In this document: one piece after another, positions 1 to 11,470 of the stretch
How the letters are laid out: every line of letters starts with the position of its first letter
Numbering within the stretch: position 1 is the first letter of the stretch
Source of the DNA: Nelumbo lutea
Lineage: Eukaryota > Streptophyta > Magnoliopsida > Proteales > Nelumbonaceae
Direction of reading: 5' to 3'
NCBI GenBank assembly: GCA_022828595.1
Contig: JAKGHH010000002.1
Coordinates: forward strand, 104,529,254-104,593,253
Length of the DNA: 64,000 nt
Position numbers and translations under genes: made by a program
The notes under the pieces: generated by a model
Databases searched by the model: none
What the model was told of the DNA's origin: nothing
What the model saw: only the letters and a program-made list of their open reading frames with translations

Positions 1-509
1 AAAACATTGAACTCTGGCGTCAAAGCAATCAAGAACAAATCTTTGTCATCAATGGAGAAGAGGATAAGAGGAGAAGAGGAGAGAAAGCAACAATCATACT
101 TGTTGCCGACGGAAATCTCCTTGTTGCCGCCGATGGAGTAAGGGTTCGTTGTATGGGGAGGGTTTGGTGGAAGGAGCTCTGGTGTCATGACCAGTTCATG
201 TCCAATTGAACCAACCAAACCACATTAATGCTCAAACGCACATTAATTTAGCATGGTCGACGTGTCCTTTTTCTATTTGTGGGTTCATGCGTCCAGTGCA
301 CAAAACGCAAACTCATAAATGTGGCCAGATTTTGAGATTTGAAAGTGAGGGAAATGGGGTAAATATGCAATGCAGGATGTCCTGCCCATGAGAACTCTGC
401 CCATGTCTACTCACAACATACTGCCCCCGTGAATTGGGAACATCTCCCCTTGTATAATACTATGCAAGAGGTTGAGATATTCTCCATATGTGGGCAAATA
501 TGGTCAGAG
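1..509. other. No gene recognised; left edge of window
   Basis: I see no convincing coding region here. A purine-rich stretch near 40-100 and a 61-codon open frame near 206-391 show no recognisable domain. It could be the flank or UTR of a gene lying to the left, but nothing in the sequence decides this. Confidence 0.4.
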
Positions 510-734
510 CAAGGTACAAAGTATCATCCATACTGTCCGATACGCCGGTAGAGCGTATCGGCTCTTTTTTTTATGTTCCACTTTTTTTTTCAATTTTGGT
601 TCAGAGGGTCCGGTTTAAGTCCCAGATACCCTTTGAACCAGGTCTTGACTTGATACAACCCCTATAGGGGTGTATCGGGAAAGGCCCGGTATAATATATT
701 GGCCAGCCAATACGTAATGATTTTTTGAACCTTG
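510..734. mobile_element. Short inverted-repeat element, CAAGG family, copy 1
   Basis: The left end reads CAAGGTACAAAGTATCAT and the right end, reverse-complemented, reads CAAGGTTCAAAAAATCAT. It is flanked by GGTCAGAG (502-509) and GGGCAGAG (735-742), which match at seven of eight bases. An 8-bp target duplication points to a hAT-like non-autonomous element. The interior is rich in GATACG/CGTATC words, as in the copy at 63275-63509. Confidence 0.5.
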
Positions 735-759
735 GGGCAGAGTTCTCGTGGGCGGGAAA

Positions 760-846
760 TCCAGACTCTATATATGCATAAACTTGTGTTTTGTATTATT
801 TTGTACTATACATATTTGTATTGTAATCCTTCCAAACCAAGCCTAT
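760..846. mobile_element. Partial Tourist-like MITE
   Basis: The right part of the MITE family described at 40080-40184: a TTTTGTATTATTTTGTA core followed by a CCTTCCAAACCAAGCC end. The left inverted repeat is missing or too diverged to see. Confidence 0.4.
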
Positions 847-873
847 ACAATGTGTAAAACAACTCCTTTTAGT

Positions 874-1182
874 TATGGTGCAAATAGATACGAACAGATC
901 TGAATCAGGGTATATCTAAAACCAATCCAATACATTTGTAGATCCAATCCAAAGATCAATGGGATCTCATAAAGTACTTATTTGAATTTGAATCTGATCA
1001 AGATGTCTATCTGCATCTGATTTAATTTAAAAAATAATAATAAATTATTAAAAAGAAAAAAAAATGTAATAGTTTAAATAAAGAAAAATAAAAAAAAACA
1101 AATATTTTTTTCAATTATTTTTCATCATATATATACATTTTTATAAAAATAATATACAAATTGGCAAAAATACAATATAAAT

Positions 1183-1213
<31 letters not shown>

Positions 1214-1361
1214 CAGATTAGATCCTTTTGGAGTGGATAAGGGTGAATCAGTCTATTTTTAATTGGATCTGATTATCCTATCCAAAAATCCAAAACAGAG
1301 ATATCCAAATCCAATAATATAAGATCGGACTTCAGATTGAGTCAGATCAATTTGCACCCTA
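874..1361. mobile_element. hAT-like MITE
   Basis: Inverted ends TATGGTGCAAATAGAT (left) and TAGGGTGCAAATTGAT (right, reverse-complemented) enclose 488 bp of AT-rich sequence with repeated GATCTGAATC/GGATCTGATT words. Flanks CTTTTAGT and CTTTCATA agree at only five of eight bases, so the target duplication is weak. No coding capacity is seen. Confidence 0.45.
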
Positions 1362-2625
1362 CTTTCATAGCTGTCCATTGGTGTTTTCCATGTAACTCAT
1401 TACTCGTTAGTCTATACAGTCATGCCTCCAACACTATTACTGTTGCATGGAGTTTGTAGACAAATGTGCCATGCAAGTAGAGCCTATGTAACATTGGCTA
1501 TTGAATTTAAAATAGACAAATTTTCTCCAATACAGGTTGATACCTTCTAGCACAAGAGAAATGGCATGGGAATTAGGCCTTTCCTACCATGCTATTCCAT
1601 TGGTGGTGGTCTCTATTATATTGTAAGAATTGATGATGTTGATGAGAAGTTATAGCATGATGATGAAGATACTCATTCTATAGCAACCATGGAATTAAAA
1701 AATGGAAAAAAAAAGAAAAAAAATACTTAATTCTGATTTAAATATAATGGGTTGTCTCCTAAAACACCCCTATAATTTAAAATATTTATTAGAATATACT
1801 ATATAATTTGCATTTTACTAAAAACTCTCTATAGTTTTCAACTCGTTTACTTAAATCAGTCTAGTCGAAAATGACAGTTTTGACCCAAACATCCATCCTT
1901 TCCTACCTGTAGCAAAAGCACAATTTCAATCCAATTATTGAAAATTGACATCCACATTCCGCCAAATTTGAAGACCTCAGGTTTGAATTTGAATTCTAAT
2001 GAACTTGGAATGGATCCAGATTTTAATCCAATTTTACTTTAATTTTTCAAAATATAGAAAAATAAAAAATTTAATTACTTTTCAACTTTTGTATATAATA
2101 AAATAATATAAATATAAGCTATTAATTTATTATATACATGAATTCATATATTATATAATATATAAAATACATTTTTTTTATTTTTAATATAACTATATAA
2201 GTTTTATATATTAAAATTATAAATACTATAATTTTAGTGGATTCAGATTTTAATCGGATGATATGGAGTTGGGTCCAAATCCAATCGGATCATTAATTGA
2301 ATATGTTTTGTAAAATCCAAATCCCATGCAATTACAAAAATATATCATTTGCATATGGAATAATCGGATTCGATGTTAGATTAGGCCACGGAATTTTGGA
2401 TATCACCCACAAGTCTAATCAATTGAAAGGAGAAAAACACCATGATTGACATTTCTTCTTAAGTCTGGGTGTGACATACGTTATTTAGGCTCTAAATCTA
2501 TTATTATCAGACAAAATATGGAGCTCAAAAAATAGCACCTAGGGGTGTTTTAATAAAAAAAAAAAAACATTTTTCATTCAGTTAACATGGCTTCAATTAA
2601 GTAAACCAGTTACTTATATTTTCAC
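1362..2625. other. AT-rich intergenic repeat, unassigned
   Basis: No gene is seen. Two segments (about 1755-1775 and 2540-2560) carry AAACACCCCTA in opposite orientations and may be ends of an old inverted-repeat element, but the intervening arms are too diverged to confirm it. Confidence 0.3.
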
Positions 2626-3124
2626 AAAGGGATTACAGCTGATATGAGTAATTTTTGAGTTTTATTATCAATAAAATAATTTTTGATATAATTTTAAAAG
2701 TATGATATTTTAAAAGTATGATATTTTCTCCATCTCCAATCTCCATCTTTCTCTTTCTTCTTCCTCCAGTCTCAAAAAAGAGAATATCAGCTATAATCCC
2801 TAAATCATAAACCCATTGGATTGATGATCAGCGCAGACTTATGTGCGACACAGATTCCAGTGCGCAGGGTATCATTGAGGGAATCGTTATCGGGTTGAAC
2901 ATATAACCTTTTTCTCCTTTTCACAAACGTGAAATCAAAGGGTCCTCATATTCATCCTATTCATGGTGATGATAAAGCCACGCCTCTGTACTTCTGAAAA
3001 TTTTTGTACTTTTCGATGATGCGGCTTTAACATTCACCGTGAATAGGATGGTTACTCTTCTGGTTGCTCTTCTAACTGGTAGCTCTTACTAACCGGTTGG
3101 TCGGAGTTACTAACCGATTGCTCC

Positions 3125-3456
3125 TCTGGCTCCCTACGGAGTAGAGGCCATCACAAACGCAGTTGAAGTGGCAACGTCTGAGGCAATTGATTCATGTCGG
3201 CTGACTGCAGTTCGAACCCCAACGCAGGATTATCCACCTTGATCCGAAATGCTATCAAAGCGTTCACCTGTTTATCAAGCATGTCCGCCTCTTTCCTCAT
3301 CTCTTCCACTTTGGACTTGTAAAAATGGTTCTTCTTGTTCAGTTTGTCATCAAACCTCCCGAAGTAGACCAGCTCGTATTCTCCTCCTTCATCTTCCCGA
3401 CATAAGAAAATTAGTCTAGTAACGCCCTTGATCCGAACTCCCTTCCTGCGGTACCA
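3125..3456 (-). pseudogene. PHO1-like SPX-domain fragment, broken
   Basis: Reading the minus strand from 3456 gives about 90 open codons that include GGEYELVYFGRFDDKLNK, FYKSKVEEMRKEADML and ALIAFRIKVDNP. This is the C-terminal part of the SPX domain and following segment of PHO1-type phosphate exporters. About position 3180 the frame must shift by one base to recover SDVATSTAF, which is also PHO1-like, and a TAG at about 3136-3138 then interrupts TP-stop-GARG where the family has TPSGAR. There is no start codon, no EXS domain and no transmembrane part, so it is a fragment and not a working gene. It lies inside the inverted-repeat element 2626-5151 and was probably captured by it. Assignment to PHO1 rests on remembered family motifs. 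Confidence 0.65.
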
Positions 3457-4739
3457 ACTTCACAACTCACAAGTATCACCTGGTCCTCAACTCTCTTCAT
3501 TGGTTGCTTAGCAAGGTTTAAAGTATTGGAAACCTAAGTGTATTGGGATACATCAAGGACATACATGTGTATTGGAAAAAAACTAAGATACACAGAGAAA
3601 TGTTATAAATACTTTAATAAATCATAAAAATACATCAACAACTACAGTAAATATAAGACCCCAGTGAATTGTATATACATTAAATTAATATATTTTAGTG
3701 GTTTTATGAAGAAATATGCTGTAGCTAATTATAATTTCATTAAAAATCATATAAATAACTATAATTTATATATTATAATCTTAACTTTTAATGTTTTATG
3801 GGAAGGGAAAAACCCAACTCTCTTATCTTGCCACAAAACATGCATTGACACAATGATTGTGGATATGATAGATCCTGTCAAAACATGCATTGACACAACA
3901 ACTCTCTTATCATTATTATTTATTATTCATATTCAAAAATTATAAAAGAAAAACAAATATTATATAATATATTCAAAAAATAGTTATTAAAGAAAAATTT
4001 TCAATTGCTTTGTGGATATGATAGATTGTCACCCATAGAATTATAATATATTCAGTGATTGTAATCAAATGATAAAATATAATTAATTAATTTTTTATTT
4101 TTTAATTCTAAAATATAAGAATAGAAAAATAATTATCAAAGAAAAAGTTCAATTGGTCTATAGATATGATAAGTCATCCATAGAATTATAATATATGCAA
4201 TTGTTGAGATCAAATGATAAAATATAATTAATTATTATTTATTTTTCAATTCTAAAAATATAAAAAATAAAAAAATATTAAATAAGAAATTTCAATTGCT
4301 CTATGTATATAATAGATGAATCCATACATCTAAAACATATTTAGTCTTTATAGGTAGAGAAAAAATTGCGTTTTCAAATTTTTGTTAATTTATATTTTTC
4401 CCAAATATCTTTATGAAATTTCCTTAAATTTACTAATAACACAAAAAAAAATTGTAATTTTGAATGTAAGAAATGCATATCAACATAAATTTAAACATTC
4501 AAGAAAAAAAGAAATCACAATATATTATAAAAAATGAAAAAAAATTACCTATTTTTGCCATATTTTTCAAAAATTGAAAAATCTTTTAAAAAATTAACGA
4601 TTCACATTAATTTCTTGCAAATATTTGCAAATCTAGCACTCTAGGAATGAAGTTTGGAGTTTAAGAGCCATTTGGGGGTGAAAGAATGCTTATTTCAGGG
4701 AAAAGAAGCTTGCTTTCCCCCTTTCTTTTTTTTTTAGTT

Positions 4740-4910
4740 TTTGTCGTATCTTTTTCGTAGATATGCTATTGATACGCCCCCAATACGGGTCTAATACACA
4801 CGAAAAGAAGATGAAACGTCCGATTTTCATATGTATCCTGTATCTATTTTTCAAAGATACGATACGATACGCCTTGTGTCGAGCATATTGTATCAAAATT
4901 TTAAACCTTG
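4740..4910. mobile_element. CAAGG-family element, copy 2 (partial)
   Basis: The right end AAAATTTTAAACCTTG and the GATACGATACG-rich interior match copies at 510-734 and 63275-63509. The left end is not recognisable. It sits inside the element 2626-5151. Confidence 0.35.
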
Positions 4911-5567
4911 GCTACTAGGGCTCTTGAGGTTGTGGTACTGAGGACCTTGTGTAGTTGATCATTAGAATATGAAAAACTTATAGAAAAAAGAAGTAATTTG
5001 TTTGGTTGTATAAAGGAGGAAGAAGATAAACAGTATTTTTATCTTTTTTTGATATTTAAAAAAAAAGTAATGTATTCTAGAAATTATATTAAAAAATTAT
5101 TTTTATTGATAATAAAACCCAAAAGCTGCCCTTATCAGTTATAATCCCTTTAATAAATCTGTAAAATTATGGGATTATTTTAATAAATAACCCTTCAATC
5201 CATATAGGTTTCATAAGTGTTCACCATACATAACTTAATTCCTCTATCATTTCCGAACAATTCCCAAGTGTATCCTAGTAATTTATACTTCACATAAATT
5301 ATTAATATATATAGTTCTCCCATATTAACCCAATAATATATGCATTGTTTATGTGTTTATACCTTAATTTTTTTTTGTCTTCGTGTTTATACTTAATAAT
5401 AATTGGTTATTAATTATCGAAAAAAAGATACTAGTTATTTGAGCCATGGGAATTGTGTCATTAATTCATTTATGACATTTATATAATGGGTTTCTCTGCT
5501 GTATTCGTATGCGTCTTAGTCATTCAATTGTGCTAAAAAAAAGTCTTGGAACCAACTAAGGAACATA

Positions 5568-5785
5568 GGGTTCATTTGTTTTGTAGTTTAAATCGGAATT
5601 AGAATTCAAATCAGAATGATTCATTCTACTGTTTGGTTGAGATAAGAATGGAGATGGGAATTGGAATCAATAGGAATAAGATTTCATTCATAAGAAAAGG
5701 ACAAGGAATGGTCAATCTCTCAAATAGGAGAATGCTATGGAAATTCCAATTCCAAACCCCTATTCTAATAAATCAAACGGATCCC
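5568..5785. mobile_element. Short inverted-repeat MITE
   Basis: The left end GGGTTCATTTGTTT and the right end (GGGATCCGTTTGATTT on the other strand) enclose about 218 bp with GGAATT/AATTCC words. It is flanked by TA on both sides. A Tourist/PIF-like origin is likely but not proven. Confidence 0.45.
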
Positions 5786-6002
5786 TAGTTTGTTTATGTC
5801 TTATTTTAAATTTTGTTATAGTTTGTTTGTTTTATTTTAATGAAATTGTGTTTCATGAACACTTCCACGATCAACGGCTAGATCCTTAACCCTCAGCACT
5901 TTCCTGTTGGGATCAACCCAAATGACAACTGTTGACATGCATTAAGAGCTAGATGTTGCTTCTTCTATTCACACTCTCTTTCTTGCAATGGAAATTTTAA
6001 GA

Positions 6003-6135
6003 ATCCATTTTGTCTTAGTGCATGGGCCTGCCGGACTCGTTGCATCTTGCATGGGCCATGTTTGAGATGGGTTTTGGGTAAGACAGGCACAGCCCGTCCA
6101 GGCCCGAATATCGGCCCGGCCAGCACAGCCCATAT
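6003..6135. repeat. CGGCCCGG-rich repeat segment
   Basis: A locally GC-rich segment with CATGGGCC, GGCCCG and GCACAGCCC words. Its composition resembles that of 48888-49045. Known function: none visible. Confidence 0.3.
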
Positions 6136-6330
6136 TACTCATCTATCAAGAGCCAAGCAAGGGGTGACAAGTGGTCGTAGAAAAGGGCAAATTGGGGAAA
6201 TTAAATCAGCAAATACACAGAAAGATCAAAGAACAGAAAAGAGGAAAGTTTAATTTAGAAAGGTTGGAATGAAATAGAAATTGAGCAGAACAAGGAAATC
6301 CTAGTTCTGCTTCAATAAGGGCTCCCACTC

Positions 6331-6340
6331 TATATAAAGG
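6331..6340 (+). promoter_or_regulatory. TATA box of the RPS5 gene
   Basis: TATATAAAGG lies 114 bases upstream of the chosen RPS5 start. A transcript starting about 30 bases downstream would have a leader of roughly 75-80 bases containing a pyrimidine-rich TCTGTCTCTGTCTC run, as expected for a ribosomal protein mRNA. Confidence 0.55.
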
Positions 6341-6444
6341 AATTCAGCCTAAGATAATTTTCACACAATTACTTTGAAAGAACGTCTAGCTCTGTCTCTG
6401 TCTCTGTCTCCGTGTCTTATCAGAAGTATCTGCACTCTCCAGCC

Positions 6445-7044
6445 ATGGCGATCGTCGTCGTCGGTGAACCAGAGGTGAAGCTGTTCAACAGATGGTCCTT
6501 GGACGAAGTCCAGGTTGGTGACATATCTTTGGTGGATTATATTGGTGTATCTCCCAACAAGCACACAACCCATGTCCCACACACAGCAGAGAGGTATTCT
6601 GTGAAGAGGTTCAGGAAGTCTCAGTGCCCCATTGTGGAGAGGTTGGCCAATTCCGTTATGATGCACGGGCGGAACAATGGGAAGAAGCTCATGGCTGTCC
6701 ACATCGTCAAGAAAGCGATGGAGACAATCCATGTGCTCACGGATAAAAACCCTATTCAAGTTATTGTGGATGCTATAATCATCAGTGGGCCGAGAGAAGA
6801 TGCAACTCGTATCGGTTCTTCTGCTGTTGTGAAGCGTCAAGCTGTTGATATCTCTCCTCTGAAGCGTGTTGACCTAGCACTATACCTTCTTACGAAGGGT
6901 GCCCGAGAGTGTGCTTTCAGGAATATGAAGTCCATGGCTGAATGCTTGGCCGATGAACTTATTAATGCTGCCAAGGGCTCTTCCAACAGCTATGCCATTA
7001 AGAAGAAGGATGAGATTGAACGTGCTGCCAAGGCCAACCGTTAG
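6445..7044 (+). CDS. RPS5: 40S ribosomal protein S5 (uS7), intronless copy
   Basis: Encodes a 199-residue small-subunit ribosomal protein of the uS7 family, which binds the 18S rRNA 3' major domain at the decoding and exit region. Family motifs run in order: EVKLFNRW near residue 10, [58 protein letters not shown] [10 protein letters not shown], and the near-invariant C-terminus [25 protein letters not shown] (split here only for mention). I chose the ATG at 6445 over the in-frame ATG at 6412 because homology starts just after it. The family is usually about 200-207 residues, so only the extreme N-terminus is shorter. The reading frame is uninterrupted and no intron is present, whereas plant RPS5 genes I know have introns. 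A TATA box precedes it, so a transcribed retrocopy is plausible. Some substitutions in conserved positions (such as MSVAHIV-like [15 protein letters not shown]) suggest mild divergence. Confidence 0.9.
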   Translation: MAIVVVGEPEVKLFNRWSLDEVQVGDISLVDYIGVSPNKHTTHVPHTAERYSVKRFRKSQCPIVERLANSVMMHGRNNGKKLMAVHIVKKAMETIHVLTDKNPIQVIVDAIIISGPREDATRIGSSAVVKRQAVDISPLKRVDLALYLLTKGARECAFRNMKSMAECLADELINAAKGSSNSYAIKKKDEIERAAKANR

Positions 7045-7097
7045 AAGAGATTAATTAAAGCTCTGTGGGCTGCGGCTGTAGGTGCGTGTTAACGAGG

Positions 7098-7240
7098 AGA
7101 CGACCTTTATGGAAGAAGAGAGAAGAGAGTTTTAATTATTTCTTTTGTTTTATTTTTCTTTGTTAGAAATTAGAATGACGACCTTTATGGAAGACGACCT
7201 TTATGGTTTTTTTTTTTTTTTTTTGGGGGGGGGGGGGGGG
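7098..7240 (+). repeat. Short direct repeats followed by a T18-G16 homopolymer pair
   Basis: The 14-base word GACGACCTTTATGG occurs three times (starting near 7099, 7177 and 7194) just past the RPS5 stop. The third copy runs directly into 18 T (7207-7224) and then 16 G (7225-7240). The homopolymer lengths may be unreliable in the assembly. Confidence 0.8.
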
Positions 7241-7443
7241 TAGAAATTATTAATGAACGTTTCTCGATCTATAAAGCTTGAAAGGTCACAATCCAATTTT
7301 TATTTTTCTTTCTGTGTTTTATTCTTTGTTTACTACTTTCTCCATCTATCTATCTATATTATATAGTAGCGACCCCGTGTGATGCAAAGAATTAGAGTTA
7401 AAAGTTAAAACTAATTATTACATGGAGCCATACAAACTGGGGG

Positions 7444-7589
7444 TAGGGATGGCAATTTTCTCCACTCCCGCCAAATATTTGGCCTCCTCATCGGATGGAG
7501 ATTGTCTTAGTGGGATAGGATGGGGATGGAATTAATAGGAATATCTAATTGGAGATCGGGAGTGAAGCCCAAACCCTGCCCCAACCCCG

Positions 7590-7634
<45 letters not shown>

Positions 7635-7914
7635 ATATATATAATATTGTTTATGTTATTTATAATATTATATATATCAAAATATATTTAACATATTATT
7701 TACATTTTAGTTTTTCCTTTAATTTAAATAAATACTTTTCTAAAAACAAACTTTTAATTACAAAATTCAAGGATATAGGTCCTCTAATGGGAAAGCCCTC
7801 TTTTTCGAGGGTGGGGGATGTAGGCTAAATTTTTTGACAATGATTAATTTAAAATTCGAGGTCAGAATGGGGAATATGATCCCTGCCCCAAACTCTCACC
7901 CATTGCCATTCCTA
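7444..7914. mobile_element. hAT-like MITE with AT/GT microsatellite
   Basis: Ends TAGGGATGGCAATTTT and, on the other strand, TAGGAATGGCAATGGG form hAT-type inverted repeats around 471 bp. Flanks ACTGGGGG and CCTTGGTG are poorly matched. The interior holds an (AT)n-(GT)n-(AT)n tract at about 7592-7642. Confidence 0.5.
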
Positions 7915-8241
7915 CCTTGGTGGTCATCCCCTAAACCTATAACACCCCCTAAACCCACAAATATAGTTTCATTAATTATGGTTAAATGTAGTATCCAATA
8001 CTTATGGAATTTATTAAAATTTTTCAATTATTTATTTGAAAAATTGAAAGTTTTATAATCTAAGTTTCACTAAATTTCAGCAAGTAATTCTTACAAAAAA
8101 TTATAGTTTAGGTGTTGATATTTACTAAATAATATTCAATAATATTAGTAATTATTGAAACTATAAAAAAATATTTCACAAATTAATTTAATTAATTAAT
8201 TCACCCATGTTTTTGCTTTTTAGATGGCTTATAATATACAT

Positions 8242-8322
8242 TAAGTGGTGCTTTAGAAGGAATTTTAGATGGGAGATATTGTTTAGGAGAAATTTTAAGA
8301 GGGGGTTGAGCCCATTGGTAAC

Positions 8323-8359
<37 letters not shown>

Positions 8360-8546
8360 GGAGTGGAACTCTACTGAGAAGAGAGGGCTGCCATGTGGAA
8401 ATATAGATTAAGAGGTGTTTTAGGAAGAATTTTAGGTGGGAAAGATAGTTTAAAATAAATTTCAGGAGGGGGATGGCGAACTGATTGAGAACATGAGAGA
8501 GAGATTTGGAATGGCACTCTAGTGTAGAAGAAAGGGTTGTCACGTG
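8242..8546 (+). repeat. Local tandem duplication of about 155 bp
   Basis: Two adjacent units (about 8242-8400 and 8401-8546) share the order GGAATTTTAGATGGGA-type start, ACATGAGAGAGAG, TTGGAGTGGAAC/TTTGGAATGGCAC, and GGGCTGCCATGTGG/GGGTTGTCACGTGT. The first unit holds a 33-base (GA)n tract at 8325-8357; the second has only a few GA repeats. Confidence 0.6.
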
Positions 8547-9010
8547 TAAGGGTGTAAACAAATCGAATTCGAATTGGATCAAGCAATATCTGAATTTGAT
8601 TCGATATCCGACGGATTTTGAAAATTAATATTCGAATTTGAATTCGATTAAATATTCAAGTAATTGATTTGATTCGAATTCGATTAATTAATTATTTTAT
8701 GTAATTCATAAATATATAAAATAAATATTTTATTTATATAAAGTATATAAATATATAAGTTATTCATATAATTTAATTATTAAATAAGACATTTAAATAT
8801 TTTATGTATTGTATGTAAGAATTAAATAATCAGTTGAATTAAGATATTTTTTGAATCAAATCAAGTCATATCCAAATTTGCATCAGATTTATTCAGTATG
8901 AATAGGATATCCAAATTTGTCCGATTAGATATTCAAATTATTCGAATATGATTCAATTATGTCAAATCTCAAATTCAAAATTGGATTTTCAAATACTGTT
9001 GGCACTCCTA
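8547..9010. mobile_element. hAT-like MITE
   Basis: Inverted ends TAAGGGTGTAAACA and, on the other strand, TAGGAGTGCCAACA enclose 464 bp full of ATTCGAATT and AAATATTC words. Flanks GTCACGTG and GTTATGCG match at five of eight bases, the differences being transitions, as expected for an old insertion. Confidence 0.5.
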
Positions 9011-9469
9011 GTTATGCGGCTACATGGAAGGGTTAAGGAGCAAGGAAGAAAGGAGACAAGTTTAAGGAGAAAAGAGAGATGGGGGAATGGAAGAAGGAGA
9101 GGGCTATTGATGTTGGACATATTTAAATAATATATTATAGATTTAGATATTGAAATATTTAAATAATGTTTTATTTTTTAATGTTAAATTTTTATTTTTT
9201 GAATAACATTTAAAGTGAATAATTCATAAAATCATAATTTATATTGTAACTACATAATTTCATGATGAATTTTGTAAAAATATAGAATTATTAATAATAT
9301 GAATATTATTATATCTATTAATTTTTGTGTTTTGAATAAATATTTAAAAATTAATATATAATTTCTTTATAATATTTAAATAATTCTGAAAATTTTTAAT
9401 TGAATTTTTTTTAGGTCGATGTAGATAAAAGTGGGGGAGAGGATAAATAGGAATTAAAGATAATTTAGG

Positions 9470-9475
<6 letters not shown>

Positions 9476-9518
<43 letters not shown>
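9476..9518 (+). repeat. Microsatellite (AT)n-(GT)n
   Basis: An ATATATATGTGTGTGT tract of about 19 GT units between two copies of the AT-rich repeat family. Confidence 0.9.
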
Positions 9519-9521
<3 letters not shown>

Positions 9522-9539
9522 ATAGATAGACAAATAGAT

Positions 9540-11470
9540 ACTAGCAAGTACCTATGTGATGCACAGGCTTTGTTAAGCGAAAGTTAAATAATAGAAATAC
9601 ATAAGAGTATATAATTATTTTATATTTTAATTCTTTAATAACCAATCCATCAATCTCAACCCAAGTTGGTCGATTTTTTAGTATTTCTGATTGTTTTTGG
9701 TTTAGCAATTTTCCAACCTGACCAAGTTAGGTCAGTTTTAGTTTGGACATTTAACTGACCAAAACTGAACATATCCAACCATAAATATATATTAATATTT
9801 TATACTTTAAATTGAACTTCTTAATACTTGAAAGTGGGAAAATTCCTATATTTCTTAGTCTAAAATATTTTATATCATTATTTTATTTTTAATAATATCA
9901 CTATTATTTATTAAATTTAAATTTAATTTTTAAGTTTAGTTAAATCGATACAACCCGAGTTGGTGGGTTTTCACTAATGGTCAATCGGTTTTGGGTGACA
10001 AACTTCTAACTTCACTAGGTCAATTTGGTTGACAAAACATCTTGCAACTAAACTGAACCAATCCTTGAACACTCTCAATTTCAACTAAATTAATAGTCTA
10101 ATCACTGGTAAATAACAATATCTTAATCTCCAACAAATATTAAAAATTTATAGCAAACATACACAATCATTGAAAATAAATCTATAAAGAAAATATAATA
10201 GATATCTAATAAAAATATAATAAATATTAAAAATATATTAAATTAGTCAATAAATAGTGTAATCTCTAATAATAGTTTAATCTCTAATAAATATTAATTT
10301 ATAAATTATAAAAATTATATATAATTACTAAAATTAAATCTATAACAAAAATAAAATAAATACAATAAATTAAATTTTAAAAGTTAAATAATAGTTTCTT
10401 AATCTCCAATAATTATTGATAATTTTCTATTAAATAACAAAACAAAAATAGATTTATAAGTAATTGTTGAAAACATATTTATCAACAAATACAATAAATA
10501 ATTACTATAAATACAATAAATTTTAATTTTATTATATATAAAGATATAATGAGTATACACTATTATTGTAAATCTATTACTAATAAATATTAGTTTGTTT
10601 GAAAGTTATTTTCTATAAATATTATTTGATATAAGTGAAATTAGTTATTTACAATATTTTTTATTTATTTAAATAATATTATTATTTAATTTTATAATAT
10701 TAATTATTATTGATTTAATAACATGTAAAATTATAATTGGCACTATTATTACGTGATTCATTATTAATTTTGTAACATATTAAATAATTATTAACATGAA
10801 CATTATGAAATCTATTATAATTATTTTCTACTTTTAAGAAATTTCTTAAATTTATTACATAATTTTGTTATTTTAACTATTTAAAATTTAGTTATGTTAA
10901 ATATTTAAATAATATATAAAATATTTACAAATTTTTATTATTTGAATTTTATTTATTTTAATGTTATTATGTAATATTAAATATTTTATACAATTATTTA
11001 GCTATTTTTAATGTTTTTTTATTTAAGATAATTAGTTATTGAAATATTTAAATAATGTTTTTTAATGTTACATTTTTATTATTTTAATAACATTTAAATT
11101 GAACAATTCATAAAATTATAATTTATATCATTATTACATAATTTCATGGTGAACTTTTGTAAAAATATAGAATAATCAATAGTATGAATATTATTAAATC
11201 TATTATTATTAATTTTTGTGTTTTGAATAAATATTTTAAAGTTAGTATATAATTCTGTTATAATATTTAAATAATTCTGAAATTTTTTTATTGAAACTTT
11301 ATTTAAATAGATTATAGATATAGATAAAAAGTGGGGGAGAGGATAAATATGAATTAGAGATAGTTTAGGAGATAACCTCTCTACTAAATTAGAGATAATT
11401 TAAGAGATAAATAAGAGTTATAGATAATTTAGGAGATAAATAGGAATTAGAGATAATTTAAGAGAAAGTG
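9540..11470 (-). mobile_element. AT-rich Helitron-like repeat, copy 2
   Basis: The left border ACTAGCAAGTACCTATGTGATG, read on the minus strand, ends in CTAG followed by T, with a CATCACATAGGTA stem-like stretch before it, like Helitron 3' ends. The right border near 11320-11470 repeats GATAAAAAGTGGGGGAGAG and GATAATTTAGGAGATAA several times. The interior is over 80 percent A+T by eye and colinear with the copy at 13320-16500, which has an extra insertion. No gene is seen. Confidence 0.4.

Larger units (their letters stand above)
2626..5151. mobile_element. Inverted-repeat DNA element carrying a captured gene fragment
   Basis: The left arm (from 2626, AAAGGGATTACAGCTGATA) and right arm (to 5151, reading AAAGGGATTATAACTGATA on the other strand) are imperfect inverted repeats of at least 90 bp. 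They continue through a shared TTTTATTATCAATAAAA stretch and a CTTCTTCCTCC segment. The interior holds a PHO1-like fragment at 3125-3456. This is the layout of a Pack-type TIR element (Mutator-like elements do this often), but I find no matching target duplication, so the superfamily is not proven. The true ends could lie further out. Confidence 0.45.
7364..9475 (-). mobile_element. AT-rich Helitron-like repeat, copy 1
   Basis: The left border TAGTAGCGACCCCGTGTGATGCA resembles, when read on the minus strand, a Helitron 3' end preceded by a GTG/CAC-rich stem. The right border near 9418-9475 carries GTAGATAAAAGTGGGGGA followed by GATAAATAGGAATTA, as do the borders of the copies at 9540 and 13320. 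The copy contains two hAT-like insertions (7444-7914, 8547-9010). No helicase gene is present. Class assignment is inference. Confidence 0.35.

Noticed and set aside
1740..2560. A further foldback element
   Set aside because: Only an AAACACCCCTA word is shared by the two edges; the arms and a target duplication are not visible.
6412..6444. Upstream in-frame ATG as the RPS5 start
   Set aside because: The extra eleven residues lie in the leader and do not resemble the family N-terminus; the ATG at 6445 fits better.
6361..6840. 159-codon minus-strand ORF opposite RPS5
   Set aside because: A shadow of the strongly conserved plus-strand RPS5 frame.
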